A stretch of 64,000 nucleotides of DNA from JADJLQ01 sp044227925. GTDB taxonomy: Bacteria; Bacteroidota; Bacteroidia; Chitinophagales; Saprospiraceae. Location of the stretch: assembly GCA_044227925.1 (NCBI GenBank), contig JBGAVW010000019.1:1-64000 (forward strand). Reading direction: 5' to 3'. Position 1 is the first letter of the stretch. Every line of letters begins with the position of its first letter. The position numbers and the translations under genes are program-made. Positions 17,541-25,807 of the stretch are shown here, piece after piece. Under the pieces are notes generated by a model, which did not search any database, was not told the origin of the DNA, and saw only the letters and a program-made list of their open reading frames with translations.

Positions 17541-18434
17541 ATGAATAAGCAAATAGTACTCTGCATGTTATTTTCAACCTGTATGTTAAATGCCCAACAG
17601 TATGGGCAGTCTGAAAAACACATTGCCAATTCAATCAAAGAAAACTTTTCAAAATCATCGTCAAAACATTTCCGGTATGGATCTGCCGGCGCAGTTACTG
17701 ATTTTGGTTACAAGCAGGGAATAAAATCAGCTTCTGATCCCAATGCAAGCATACTATCATTTAAAATCAATCCCGATGAAAAAGCCGGTGCGGGTCGTGG
17801 TCCGGAAATCATTTCCACTAAGTTTACCCATTTTGGTTCGTACTCGATAAGATTAAAAGTACCCAATGCTAAAACAATTCAACCGAATATAGGTGCAGTA
17901 GTTGGTTATTTTACGTATCACACGGATACCATAAATGGGTTATCTGAAATAGATTTTGAATGGTTGCTTGCAGATCCCAAAATTATATACATCGGCACCT
18001 GGACCGGGCAGCGAGGAAAATTGGAGCGCATAGGACGCACTATTAATATGGCAACCGGAGAGATTTTAAGTACGGGACATAAAATTGGCTATGGAGGTAA
18101 GGTCAGCCCATTTGATGGAATGCAAAACCAACCAGCAACAGTGCAGCCTATTGTTGATTATGATGCATCAGCACGATTTTATACCTATGGATTTGATTGG
18201 TTCCCCGATCGTATCCGATGGTGGATGATAAACGAAGCAAATAAAGAGAAAATTATATTATGGGATTATAGTGGATCAAACCTGGGCATACCTCTGCATG
18301 CTTCACGATATAGGGTTAACTTTTGGCATACCAACAACTGGCCAGTAGAAGGCAATCCACTTTCCATAGAAAAACCAGCTGATAAATATGAACTGGAAGT
18401 GGATTGGTTGAAGTATAAAAAATGGAAAAAATAA
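17541..18434 (+). CDS. GH16-like glycoside hydrolase, exported
   Basis: The 297-residue protein has a signal peptide (MNKQIVLCMLFSTCMLNAQ, cut near Gln) and a beta-jelly-roll with SEIDFEW at residues ~135-141. This matches the GH16 catalytic motif ExDxE with nucleophile Glu136 and acid/base Glu140. The later segments YTYGFDWFPDRIRWWM and RVNFWHTNNWPVEGNP fit the GH16 fold. Family enzymes cut beta-1,3 or beta-1,4 glucans and galactans such as laminarin, lichenan or agar; the specificity is not readable. It lies 146 bases after nagB and probably has its own promoter. Confidence 0.78.
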   Translation: MNKQIVLCMLFSTCMLNAQQYGQSEKHIANSIKENFSKSSSKHFRYGSAGAVTDFGYKQGIKSASDPNASILSFKINPDEKAGAGRGPEIISTKFTHFGSYSIRLKVPNAKTIQPNIGAVVGYFTYHTDTINGLSEIDFEWLLADPKIIYIGTWTGQRGKLERIGRTINMATGEILSTGHKIGYGGKVSPFDGMQNQPATVQPIVDYDASARFYTYGFDWFPDRIRWWMINEANKEKIILWDYSGSNLGIPLHASRYRVNFWHTNNWPVEGNPLSIEKPADKYELEVDWLKYKKWKK

Positions 18435-18627
18435 ACATACAAATCCATTTTTATTTTAAACTTATAATTATTCTTTCTTCCTGTAATTAGCCAAATTCGT
18501 AGACTTACTAATTAGTTGTTAGAAAAGTTTACTAGCCATACAATAAATGCCCACAACCCATCGTATTTAATACAATCCATCTATATTAACAGTTTTTTAA
18601 GCTTTATTTCTATTTAGAAAAATCTGC

Positions 18628-20430
18628 ATGACTATGAATAATCTAAAGTATATTTTGTACTCATTCTTCAGTGTAGTATATCTTTCTGCTCAATCTCCCT
18701 ATACTGACTATATCGGTGCCGGTCACTCCCAGGGTATTTCGGTGAAGACATCCAGTGATCTGGTAAGTCAGGATTGGCCTCTGGTAGCATCCGGTTACAA
18801 AACACTGGATGGCAAAGGGTTGGAAGGCAGAGCAGCAGAAGTATCCCGGTTTTTAGATCATGCCACTTTTGGGGCAAATCTTGAGGAAATCTGGTCACTT
18901 CAAAATAAAACGTTTTCAAACTGGATTGACGAGCAAATGGTGGCAACACGATCGGATTATACAGCCAGTACCAATGATATATTCCGCTATTTATATGATT
19001 ATTATTTATCTCAGGGCAAAGATTCCAATGAATTGTCGAGCTCTCCCGGATGGTCAGAGTTTAGGTATGCCTGGTGGAAGATTTTACAGGAAGGCAAAGA
19101 TCAGCTACGACAACGAATGGCCTATGCCCTCAGTCAGATCTTAGTCATTTCTGATAATTCCGATTTGAGTGGCCAGGGTTTTGCTCTTTCATCGTATTAC
19201 GATTTGTTATCCAAACATGCATTTGGCAATTATAAAAATCTGCTAAAAGATATTGCATTGCATCCTTCCATGGGATTTTACCTCAGTCACTTGAATAACC
19301 CTAAGGCGATTCCGGAAGAAAATATTCATCCTGATCAAAACTTTGCACGCGAAATAATGCAGTTATTTTCCATAGGCTTATACCAACTCAATGTGGATGG
19401 AACCAGGAAAAAGGATAGCCAGGGAAAGGATATCCCTACTTATACCAATAATGATATAGCCGAATTAGCAAAAGTATTCACCGGCCTGGGTATTAGCGCC
19501 ACAATACATCCCGATGACGATTTATATTTTGGAAGGGGGATATGGGAGTCAGATATGACCAAACCCATGAAAATGTATCCGGATTGGCATGAGCCCGGAA
19601 CCAAAAGACTTCCCAATGGTCAAATAATACCTGCAGGTCAGGATGGAATGAAAGACATCGAAGATGCTATTGATTTTCTATTTAATCATCCGAATACTGC
19701 ACCGTTTATCTGCAGACAATTGATTCAACGGTTTACCAGCTCTAATCCCACCAGGGAATATATAGCTCGGGTAGCCAATGTATTCAATAATGATGGGACA
19801 GGAACCCGGGGCAATATGGCCGCTGTGATCAAAGCCATATTACTCGATGTGGAGGCACGCGATTGTGAATCTGTAAATGATATACACGGGGGTAAACTAT
19901 TGGAGCCGATACTTCGGTATACCAAATTTGTACGCGCTATTGGTGTAAAAGCAGAAAATGAATATGCTTTTAATAATGGCTATCGTGCTCAAAGTCGTTT
20001 TTTCCAGCACCCACTTTCATCACCCAATGTATTTAATTTTTATCTGCCCGATTACAAACCCAACGGCATGCTCACGGATGCAGGTTTAGTAGCTCCGGAA
20101 TTTCAAATTTATAATAGCCTGAGTGCTATCGACTATCCTAATTTAGTGCATGAATGGGTGTATTGGGACTATGTATTTGAAAACTGGTCAGGACCTGATT
20201 TTAATTCCTATCCGCAGCTAACCAAACTGTTGGGTGCTGCCAATAATGATGAAACGTTGATCAATGAAATTGATCTGCTTTTTACACATGGTGAAATGTC
20301 TCCCGAAACCAGAAAAATCATTTTGGAGTCATTAAAAGGGACAAGGCTTTCTGCGCACGGATTGGCCGATCGCATTAGTCTTGCATTATATCTGGCTTTG
20401 ATCAGTCCTGATTTTGTAATCAAAAAATAA
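18628..20430 (+). CDS. DUF1800 family protein, exported
   Basis: The 600-residue protein begins with a signal peptide (NNLKYILYSFFSVVYLSAQ) and has the DUF1800 hallmarks: EVSRFLDHATFGANLEEI near residue 70, LRQRMAYALSQILVIS, the GNYKNLLKDIALHPSMGFYLSHLNN stretch and NFAREIMQLFSIG near residue 235. It then has FICRQLIQRFTSSNPTREYIARVANVF and the AHGLADRISLALYLALISPDF end. No biochemical function is established for the family. It is followed within 18 bases by a DUF1501 gene and then a T9SS cargo gene, a recurring exported set in Bacteroidota. Confidence 0.9.
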   Translation: MTMNNLKYILYSFFSVVYLSAQSPYTDYIGAGHSQGISVKTSSDLVSQDWPLVASGYKTLDGKGLEGRAAEVSRFLDHATFGANLEEIWSLQNKTFSNWIDEQMVATRSDYTASTNDIFRYLYDYYLSQGKDSNELSSSPGWSEFRYAWWKILQEGKDQLRQRMAYALSQILVISDNSDLSGQGFALSSYYDLLSKHAFGNYKNLLKDIALHPSMGFYLSHLNNPKAIPEENIHPDQNFAREIMQLFSIGLYQLNVDGTRKKDSQGKDIPTYTNNDIAELAKVFTGLGISATIHPDDDLYFGRGIWESDMTKPMKMYPDWHEPGTKRLPNGQIIPAGQDGMKDIEDAIDFLFNHPNTAPFICRQLIQRFTSSNPTREYIARVANVFNNDGTGTRGNMAAVIKAILLDVEARDCESVNDIHGGKLLEPILRYTKFVRAIGVKAENEYAFNNGYRAQSRFFQHPLSSPNVFNFYLPDYKPNGMLTDAGLVAPEFQIYNSLSAIDYPNLVHEWVYWDYVFENWSGPDFNSYPQLTKLLGAANNDETLINEIDLLFTHGEMSPETRKIILESLKGTRLSAHGLADRISLALYLALISPDFVIKK

Positions 20431-20448
20431 TAAAACCTTGCAGAGAAT

Positions 20449-21837
20449 ATGAAAAATCAACATAGAAGAGATTTTCTAAAAATTGCCGGATTAGCCGGAC
20501 TCGGATATACATCGAAAGCCAGCACTCTTTTTCAATTAAATAATATAGGAGCTCTATCCAAACTTAATAATCCGGAGGCAGAAGACTATAAAGCTTTAGT
20601 ATGTATATATTTAGAAGGGGGAATGGATTCGTATAATGTGCTTGTGCCTTTGGATATTCGTCATGCCAGCTATATGGTGAGTCGGTCTAATCTGGCCTTA
20701 CCTAAAAATGTACTATTACCCATCAGTCCTACCAATGTGGGATCTGCCCAATACGGTCTGCATCCTTCTTTAAAATCGGTAGCTTCTTATTTTAATCAGG
20801 GTAAAGCAGCTTTACTTACTAATATTGGAACTCTATTGGAGCCCATCACCAAAGTGCAATATGAACAAAACAAAGGAAGAGTGCCATTAGGACTTTTTTC
20901 GCATTCAGATCAATCCAATCAATGGCATACTGCGATATCAGATAACAGGATTACCAAGGGTTGGGCAGGAAGAATGGCTGACCTCATGTATACAGTTAAT
21001 AGCAATGACCTGATTTCTATGAATATATCGCTCTCTGGGACTAACGTATATCAAAGTGGAGTAAATGTGGTAGAGTTTACTGTGAATAATGATGGAGCTT
21101 CCGGTATTTACGACTATGATGCAGACTGGGGTTCTAATCCCGCAAAAAAAACGGCTATCCTAAAAATGCTGCAAGCCAAATACAAAGATCCTTTTAAACA
21201 AACTTATGTAAACACATTTCAGCGAGCCCTGGATGGTAGTCTGTCCTTTAATACCGCTGTTCAGCAAAGCCCCGTCATTAATACAAAATTTGAAGACAAC
21301 GATCTTTCCAACAAGCTTAAAATGATAGCAAGGACTATTGCCGTTAGAAAGCAGTTGGGATTTAAAAGACAGATCTTTTATTTACACTACAGCGGCTGGG
21401 ATCATCACGATGAATTGCTGGATAATCAACGATCCATGTTACAAACATTGGATACAGCCATAGATTCATTTCAAAAATCCATACAGGAACTCAATATTGC
21501 TGATAATGTAGTGACATTTACTATGTCCGAATTTGCAAGGACACTATCTTCCAACGGAAATGGTACGGATCATGCCTGGGGTGGAAACGCCATGGTCATT
21601 GGTAATCCAATAAAAGGTAAAAAGATCTATGGCAACTTTCCCAGTTTGACATTAAAATCAAATATAGACCTGGGCAATGGGGTTTTGATACCCGATTTAC
21701 CAAATGATCTCTATTTTGCAGAGCTGGCCTTATGGTTTGGTTTACGACCCAGTGACCTGCACGATGTATTTCCCAATCTTGGCAACTTCTATGCAAAAGG
21801 ATCCACCAAGGCACCCATCGGTTTTCTAACGATTTAA
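20449..21837 (+). CDS. DUF1501 family protein, Tat-like leader
   Basis: The 462-residue protein starts RRDFLKIAGLAGLGY, a twin-arginine-like leader, and continues with the DUF1501 core: LVCIYLEGGMDSYNVLVP near residue 50, FSHSDQSNQWHT, FYLHYSGWDHHDELLDNQ and VTFTMSEFARTLSSNGNGTDHAWGG. The Asp and His residues in these segments sit where alkaline-phosphatase/sulfatase-fold enzymes bind metals, so a hydrolase is plausible, but no substrate is known. It is translated right after the DUF1800 gene and is almost certainly its partner. Confidence 0.9.
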   Translation: MKNQHRRDFLKIAGLAGLGYTSKASTLFQLNNIGALSKLNNPEAEDYKALVCIYLEGGMDSYNVLVPLDIRHASYMVSRSNLALPKNVLLPISPTNVGSAQYGLHPSLKSVASYFNQGKAALLTNIGTLLEPITKVQYEQNKGRVPLGLFSHSDQSNQWHTAISDNRITKGWAGRMADLMYTVNSNDLISMNISLSGTNVYQSGVNVVEFTVNNDGASGIYDYDADWGSNPAKKTAILKMLQAKYKDPFKQTYVNTFQRALDGSLSFNTAVQQSPVINTKFEDNDLSNKLKMIARTIAVRKQLGFKRQIFYLHYSGWDHHDELLDNQRSMLQTLDTAIDSFQKSIQELNIADNVVTFTMSEFARTLSSNGNGTDHAWGGNAMVIGNPIKGKKIYGNFPSLTLKSNIDLGNGVLIPDLPNDLYFAELALWFGLRPSDLHDVFPNLGNFYAKGSTKAPIGFLTI

Positions 21838-21857
21838 ATTTTCAATTAAGTCTTATC

Positions 21858-22685
21858 ATGAAACTTTTAAACTATTCAGATAATAGCCTGGCATTGCGCA
21901 CAGCAACACTAATTAAAATTACATCTAAGTGCATCTCCGTGGTCTTAGTGGCTTACTTCACACTATATTCCACCCCACTTCAATCCCAGTGTTACCTCGA
22001 CCGTCACAATACTTCCTGGCACGATGCCTGGACTTCCTGTAATAAAAAAGCATCACCCAATCCAAAACGCGATTCTTCACATTGGATCATGTATCAGCTG
22101 GGCTATGAATATACCCTGGGCGAATCGTATTTCTGGAATCACAATACACCCACCTCTTTGAATTACGGTGCGAAAAAAATTGCAATTGATTATTCATTGG
22201 ATGGTGCAACCTGGAATAATTGGGGAGATTTTACATTGCAAAAAGCAAATGGCAGCAAATACTATGAAGGTGAAAAAGGCCCCAACTTAAAAGGGCTCAA
22301 AGCAGCATACCTTTTATTGACTATACTGGACAATTATGGTGGCCCTTGTACATCGATTGCCGAATTGAAAATAGATGTATTGCGTAGCTCCAATACTACT
22401 GCTTACCGACCTTCATTGCCCGGTGCCGATTGCCTCTCCGCGCTTACCTATCCCAATCCCTTTAAGAGTATCGTAGGGCTTGATATTACCAACACATGTA
22501 ATGAATCTTATTCGTATCATATAGAAGATGTGATGGGCAGAAAAATCTCAGCCTCTACACAGATCACCCAAAAAGGACTGTACAATACCAATTTTAACGG
22601 AAGCCAGTTAGGTAATGGAGTTTATTTTTTAGTAGTGAATAGCGGAAATGCGAGTGTAAGGAAGAAAATAATGAAAGTGGAGTAA
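21858..22685 (+). CDS. T9SS cargo with discoidin-like domain and sorting signal
   Basis: The 275-residue protein has an N-terminal hydrophobic export signal ending near LQSQ. It then has one domain of about 130 residues (HWIMYQLGYEYTLGESYFWN; IDYSLDGATWNNWGDF; ending SIAELKIDV) that reads like an F5/8 type C (discoidin) galactose-binding fold. The last ~75 residues are a type IX secretion type A sorting domain (YPNPFKSIVGLDI, HIEDVMGRKI, LGNGVYFLVV, KKIMKVE). It should be exported across the outer membrane and perhaps bind a glycan. It is the third gene of the DUF1800-DUF1501 unit (20 bases after the second), so it may bring those proteins to a surface target (inference). Confidence 0.8.
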   Translation: MKLLNYSDNSLALRTATLIKITSKCISVVLVAYFTLYSTPLQSQCYLDRHNTSWHDAWTSCNKKASPNPKRDSSHWIMYQLGYEYTLGESYFWNHNTPTSLNYGAKKIAIDYSLDGATWNNWGDFTLQKANGSKYYEGEKGPNLKGLKAAYLLLTILDNYGGPCTSIAELKIDVLRSSNTTAYRPSLPGADCLSALTYPNPFKSIVGLDITNTCNESYSYHIEDVMGRKISASTQITQKGLYNTNFNGSQLGNGVYFLVVNSGNASVRKKIMKVE

Positions 22686-22862
22686 AGGGATAGCAGGTTT
22701 AAATTAATTTGATCACGGATTAATTGTCCATTCTCCGGCGGATATCATTAGATTTCTTTTAGAATATTTTTATTTGTGGCCTGAAAGAATTCCTTTTAAA
22801 TTTTTTCCATATACTCCAAATTTGCCTGACTCAGGACATTCCCTTTCTCCACGCATCCCTTA

Positions 22863-24329
22863 CTAAAACTTAGCATTCACAAATTCCCATTCCTTCACAT
22901 GTGAATTCCTATGTTCTCTATTTACTATTTCATCCAGCTTTTTTATGATCTCAGGATGTGCAGAAGACAGATCAATTGATTCCATGCTATCTGTAGCAAG
23001 GTTATAGAGTTGCCAGGCAGCATTTTTATTGGTTTTCATATTCATTTTCACTCCTTTCCATTCGCCGAGATGTATCGCCAGCTGCCCTCCATTCTCGGGG
23101 TATTCAAAATAGGTATAAGGTCTTGTTTTCTGATGGGTTGGTTTATTCAATAAAGCCGGCAGATACGAAATACCATCATTGGGTACACTTCTTAGATTTA
23201 ACAGATCGGTTAATGTTGCCATCAGATCATATTGTACTGATACCAGGTCGGTAGTACTGTTTTCTTTGATTCTTCCTTTCCATTTTACGATGAAAGGGAC
23301 CCTGATACCACCCTCATACAATTCCATTTTTAATCCTCGCAATCCGGCAGTGCTGTTAAAATAGGTCGCCTCTACCCCTTTAGAAAAAGTGGTACCATTA
23401 TCCGATGAAAACATAATAATGGTATTCGATTCCAGACCGGAAGATTTAATTTTATCCATTACCATTCCCACTTGTGTATCCAGATAGCTGATCATAGCGG
23501 CATAGGCAGAGAGGGGCGTTTTGTGCATTGCATAGCCAGCGTTTCCAGTATACGGTTTTTCAATAAATTTACCCAGGTAAGAGGCCAATGCTTTATCGGG
23601 TACTTGTAATGAAAGATGCGGCATGGGATAGGCTAAGTATAGGTAAAAAGGGTTTCGTTTGTTTTGATCTATATACCTCAATGCTTTCTCTGTCATTTTA
23701 TCAGGAGCATATTCTACTCCTTTATAATATTCATACTCTTTGTCGGTAATATTGGCCTGGTCTACTTTACGATGCACGTATATAGGATCATTTTTTAGTG
23801 AGTCCCATTTTCCATTTTCCCATAGATGAGTAGGATAATAATTATGAGCCTGCTTTTGACACAGATACCCATAGAAATAATCAAAACCCTGTAACTGAGG
23901 ATTGCCGGTAGTATTATGCATCCCTAATCCCCACTTCCCAATCAACGCTGTTTTATATCCTTTTTCCTTTAGTAAATGAGCGGTGGTAATGGCACCTTCC
24001 GGCAAGGGCATCTGTCCACCTTCTTCATGATCGCCAAATCCTCCGAGTTCATAATTACCCCGGATATAGGAATGTCCCGGATGTTTGCCGGTAAGCAACA
24101 TACATCGTGATGGTGCACATACCGGAGCACTGGAATAATGCCTGCTAAATCTCATGCCTTCGCGGGCCAGCTTATCTATATTGGGAGTAGCTATTTTTTG
24201 TTGGCCATAACACCCCAGTTCACCATACCCAAGGTCATCGGCATAGATATATATGATATTCGGTCTGGATTCTTTTGCAATGGCATCTTTTGCCCATACC
24301 AGGAAAAATAAGTATATGATGTATTTCAT
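22863..24329 (-). CDS. Arylsulfatase (formylglycine-dependent), exported
   Basis: The 488-residue sulfatase has a short signal peptide and all the family signs: IYADDLGYGELGCYG with metal ligands Asp31 and Asp32, the modification motif CAPSR with Cys71 followed by LLTGKHPGHSYIRGN, IGKWGLGMH, and SSDNGTTFSKG with the late Asp/Asn ligands. The Cys must be oxidised to formylglycine by an FGE or anSME enzyme. None is evident in the window; the SUMF1-like domain at 57253-59991 lacks the catalytic Cys pair. It probably removes sulfate from a carbohydrate. It lies 33 bases after hmuY but has a possible promoter of its own in that gap. Confidence 0.92.
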   Translation of the reverse strand: MKYIIYLFFLVWAKDAIAKESRPNIIYIYADDLGYGELGCYGQQKIATPNIDKLAREGMRFSRHYSSAPVCAPSRCMLLTGKHPGHSYIRGNYELGGFGDHEEGGQMPLPEGAITTAHLLKEKGYKTALIGKWGLGMHNTTGNPQLQGFDYFYGYLCQKQAHNYYPTHLWENGKWDSLKNDPIYVHRKVDQANITDKEYEYYKGVEYAPDKMTEKALRYIDQNKRNPFYLYLAYPMPHLSLQVPDKALASYLGKFIEKPYTGNAGYAMHKTPLSAYAAMISYLDTQVGMVMDKIKSSGLESNTIIMFSSDNGTTFSKGVEATYFNSTAGLRGLKMELYEGGIRVPFIVKWKGRIKENSTTDLVSVQYDLMATLTDLLNLRSVPNDGISYLPALLNKPTHQKTRPYTYFEYPENGGQLAIHLGEWKGVKMNMKTNKNAAWQLYNLATDSMESIDLSSAHPEIIKKLDEIVNREHRNSHVKEWEFVNAKF

Positions 24330-24349
24330 TCTAATAATATGGCAGAATC

Positions 24350-24357
24350 CAAATCTA
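24350..24357 (-). promoter_or_regulatory. Possible -7 element for the arylsulfatase gene
   Basis: Read on the minus strand this is TAGATTTG, a full match to TAnnTTTG, 20 bases before the arylsulfatase ATG and in the short gap after hmuY. No well-spaced -33 partner is obvious, so it is tentative. Confidence 0.35.
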
Positions 24358-24362
24358 CTATA

Positions 24363-25799
24363 TTATTTTATCAAGCTATACTCAAATCTTGGTTTGCCCC
24401 TTTCTCCATTACTATCCAGTGCAATAAATTTCAATTTATATACATTTCCCGCCGGATCTTTAATAATATAGTACCGGTCATTACGTATAGCCGGTGCGGA
24501 TGTCGGTCCCCCACCGGATCTCCAGTTGGAACCTATCTTGATTTGTGATTGCGTTCCGAAGTCCAGTGATGAAAGATCAGCGGCACCAAAATTTTCATAG
24601 GGCTTAGTCGTATTTAAAATCTGAGCTGTCTGTACTTTATATGTGTTTTGAACGATCACATCCTGAAAATAATAAGGTACTAATCCAGCTCCGAGATTGG
24701 TAAGATTTGTAAAACCTGTCCAGCAAATATCCCATTTATCTTTTGGCGGGTCTACAGTGACCACTCCTTTTTCAAAATCTATATATTGAAAATTGTAAGT
24801 ATCGTTTTTATTGACAGTGATTTCAGCAAAGGTATTGGAATTGATATCAGCATGTTGCACGAGATAACCATTGCCTTTGCGCAATATTCTGATTTTTTTC
24901 CATGGCAGTGCCGGTGCAGGGGCTCCCACTCCCATACCTTGATTGATGATATACACTTTATTACTGGTGTCTGAAACACTGATTTCGGAGATGGAAGTCT
25001 TAGCAAGATTACCATTAGGTTCATCTATCCATGCAGGTGTGCCGGAAATCCAGGATGGAACATCAGTGCCTGTGATGGCACTAAAAATGGCATTCAATGA
25101 AAATCTCGAGGTCAAACCCACCGTATCGGCAGCATTTACTTGAGTCAAATCATTTTTTGTAGTAGCATAGGCAAGCATGCCATTTGCGGCATTGAGTATC
25201 ACCCTGTAATCAGCCCCGCTGGCAAAGCCAAGATCGAAATCGAGTCTTGGATAGCTTGACATTCTATTTGCACTGAGATCGATAAATACTTTATTGGGAT
25301 AAAGTGTTCCGCCTCCATCAATAGTGGTAGCAGATGCACCTGCAGATACTATTTCAGAAAAATTAATCTTTATCTCCGGGTTGACGCCGATTTTGAGCCC
25401 GGAAGGCACTGATGCAATCGTAAACTTAATTGATTCAGTACCATCAAATAACACCCCCGGCTTTTTGGTAATTTTTATGGTTTTAGCGAGGTCTCCGGAG
25501 ACAATGGGTATAGATATGGCGGTTGATGAAATAGCAGGTAGAGTGGTAATGTCTTTGTCGTATACAATATCTTCCATGAATGCATTTACAATTACATTTC
25601 CTGCAACCGTAGCAGCATAAGATAATTTCAGATTTAAAGTCACTTCATTTTCTGTTGCAGCAAAACCCAGATTATTGGTTTCAAATGAAACCAGGTTATC
25701 CGGCAATTCAGGATCTTTCTTACAGGATGCAATGAAGATTAACCCTGATAAAATCAATACTTTAAATGAGAAACTTAACAAAGAAAATGTCTTTCGCAT
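24363..25799 (-). CDS. hmuY: HmuY family haem-binding lipoprotein, long form
   Basis: The 478-residue protein has a lipoprotein signal ending IASC (Cys26). Residues ~40-150 form a beta-rich domain (FAATENEVTLNLKLSYA; DGTESIKFTIASVPSGLKIG) that resembles a Calx-beta module. The HmuY domain follows (YPNKVFIDLSANRMSSYPRL near 170 to FIALDSNGERGKPRFEYSLI at the end). HmuY in Porphyromonas is a haem-binding surface lipoprotein of about 216 residues that passes haem to the TonB receptor HmuR; this copy is more than twice that length. It is 8 bases downstream of the receptor gene and clearly co-transcribed. Haem ligands cannot be assigned by eye. Confidence 0.85.
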   Translation of the reverse strand: MRKTFSLLSFSFKVLILSGLIFIASCKKDPELPDNLVSFETNNLGFAATENEVTLNLKLSYAATVAGNVIVNAFMEDIVYDKDITTLPAISSTAISIPIVSGDLAKTIKITKKPGVLFDGTESIKFTIASVPSGLKIGVNPEIKINFSEIVSAGASATTIDGGGTLYPNKVFIDLSANRMSSYPRLDFDLGFASGADYRVILNAANGMLAYATTKNDLTQVNAADTVGLTSRFSLNAIFSAITGTDVPSWISGTPAWIDEPNGNLAKTSISEISVSDTSNKVYIINQGMGVGAPAPALPWKKIRILRKGNGYLVQHADINSNTFAEITVNKNDTYNFQYIDFEKGVVTVDPPKDKWDICWTGFTNLTNLGAGLVPYYFQDVIVQNTYKVQTAQILNTTKPYENFGAADLSSLDFGTQSQIKIGSNWRSGGGPTSAPAIRNDRYYIIKDPAGNVYKLKFIALDSNGERGKPRFEYSLIK

Positions 25800-25807
25800 G
25801 ACTCTTT

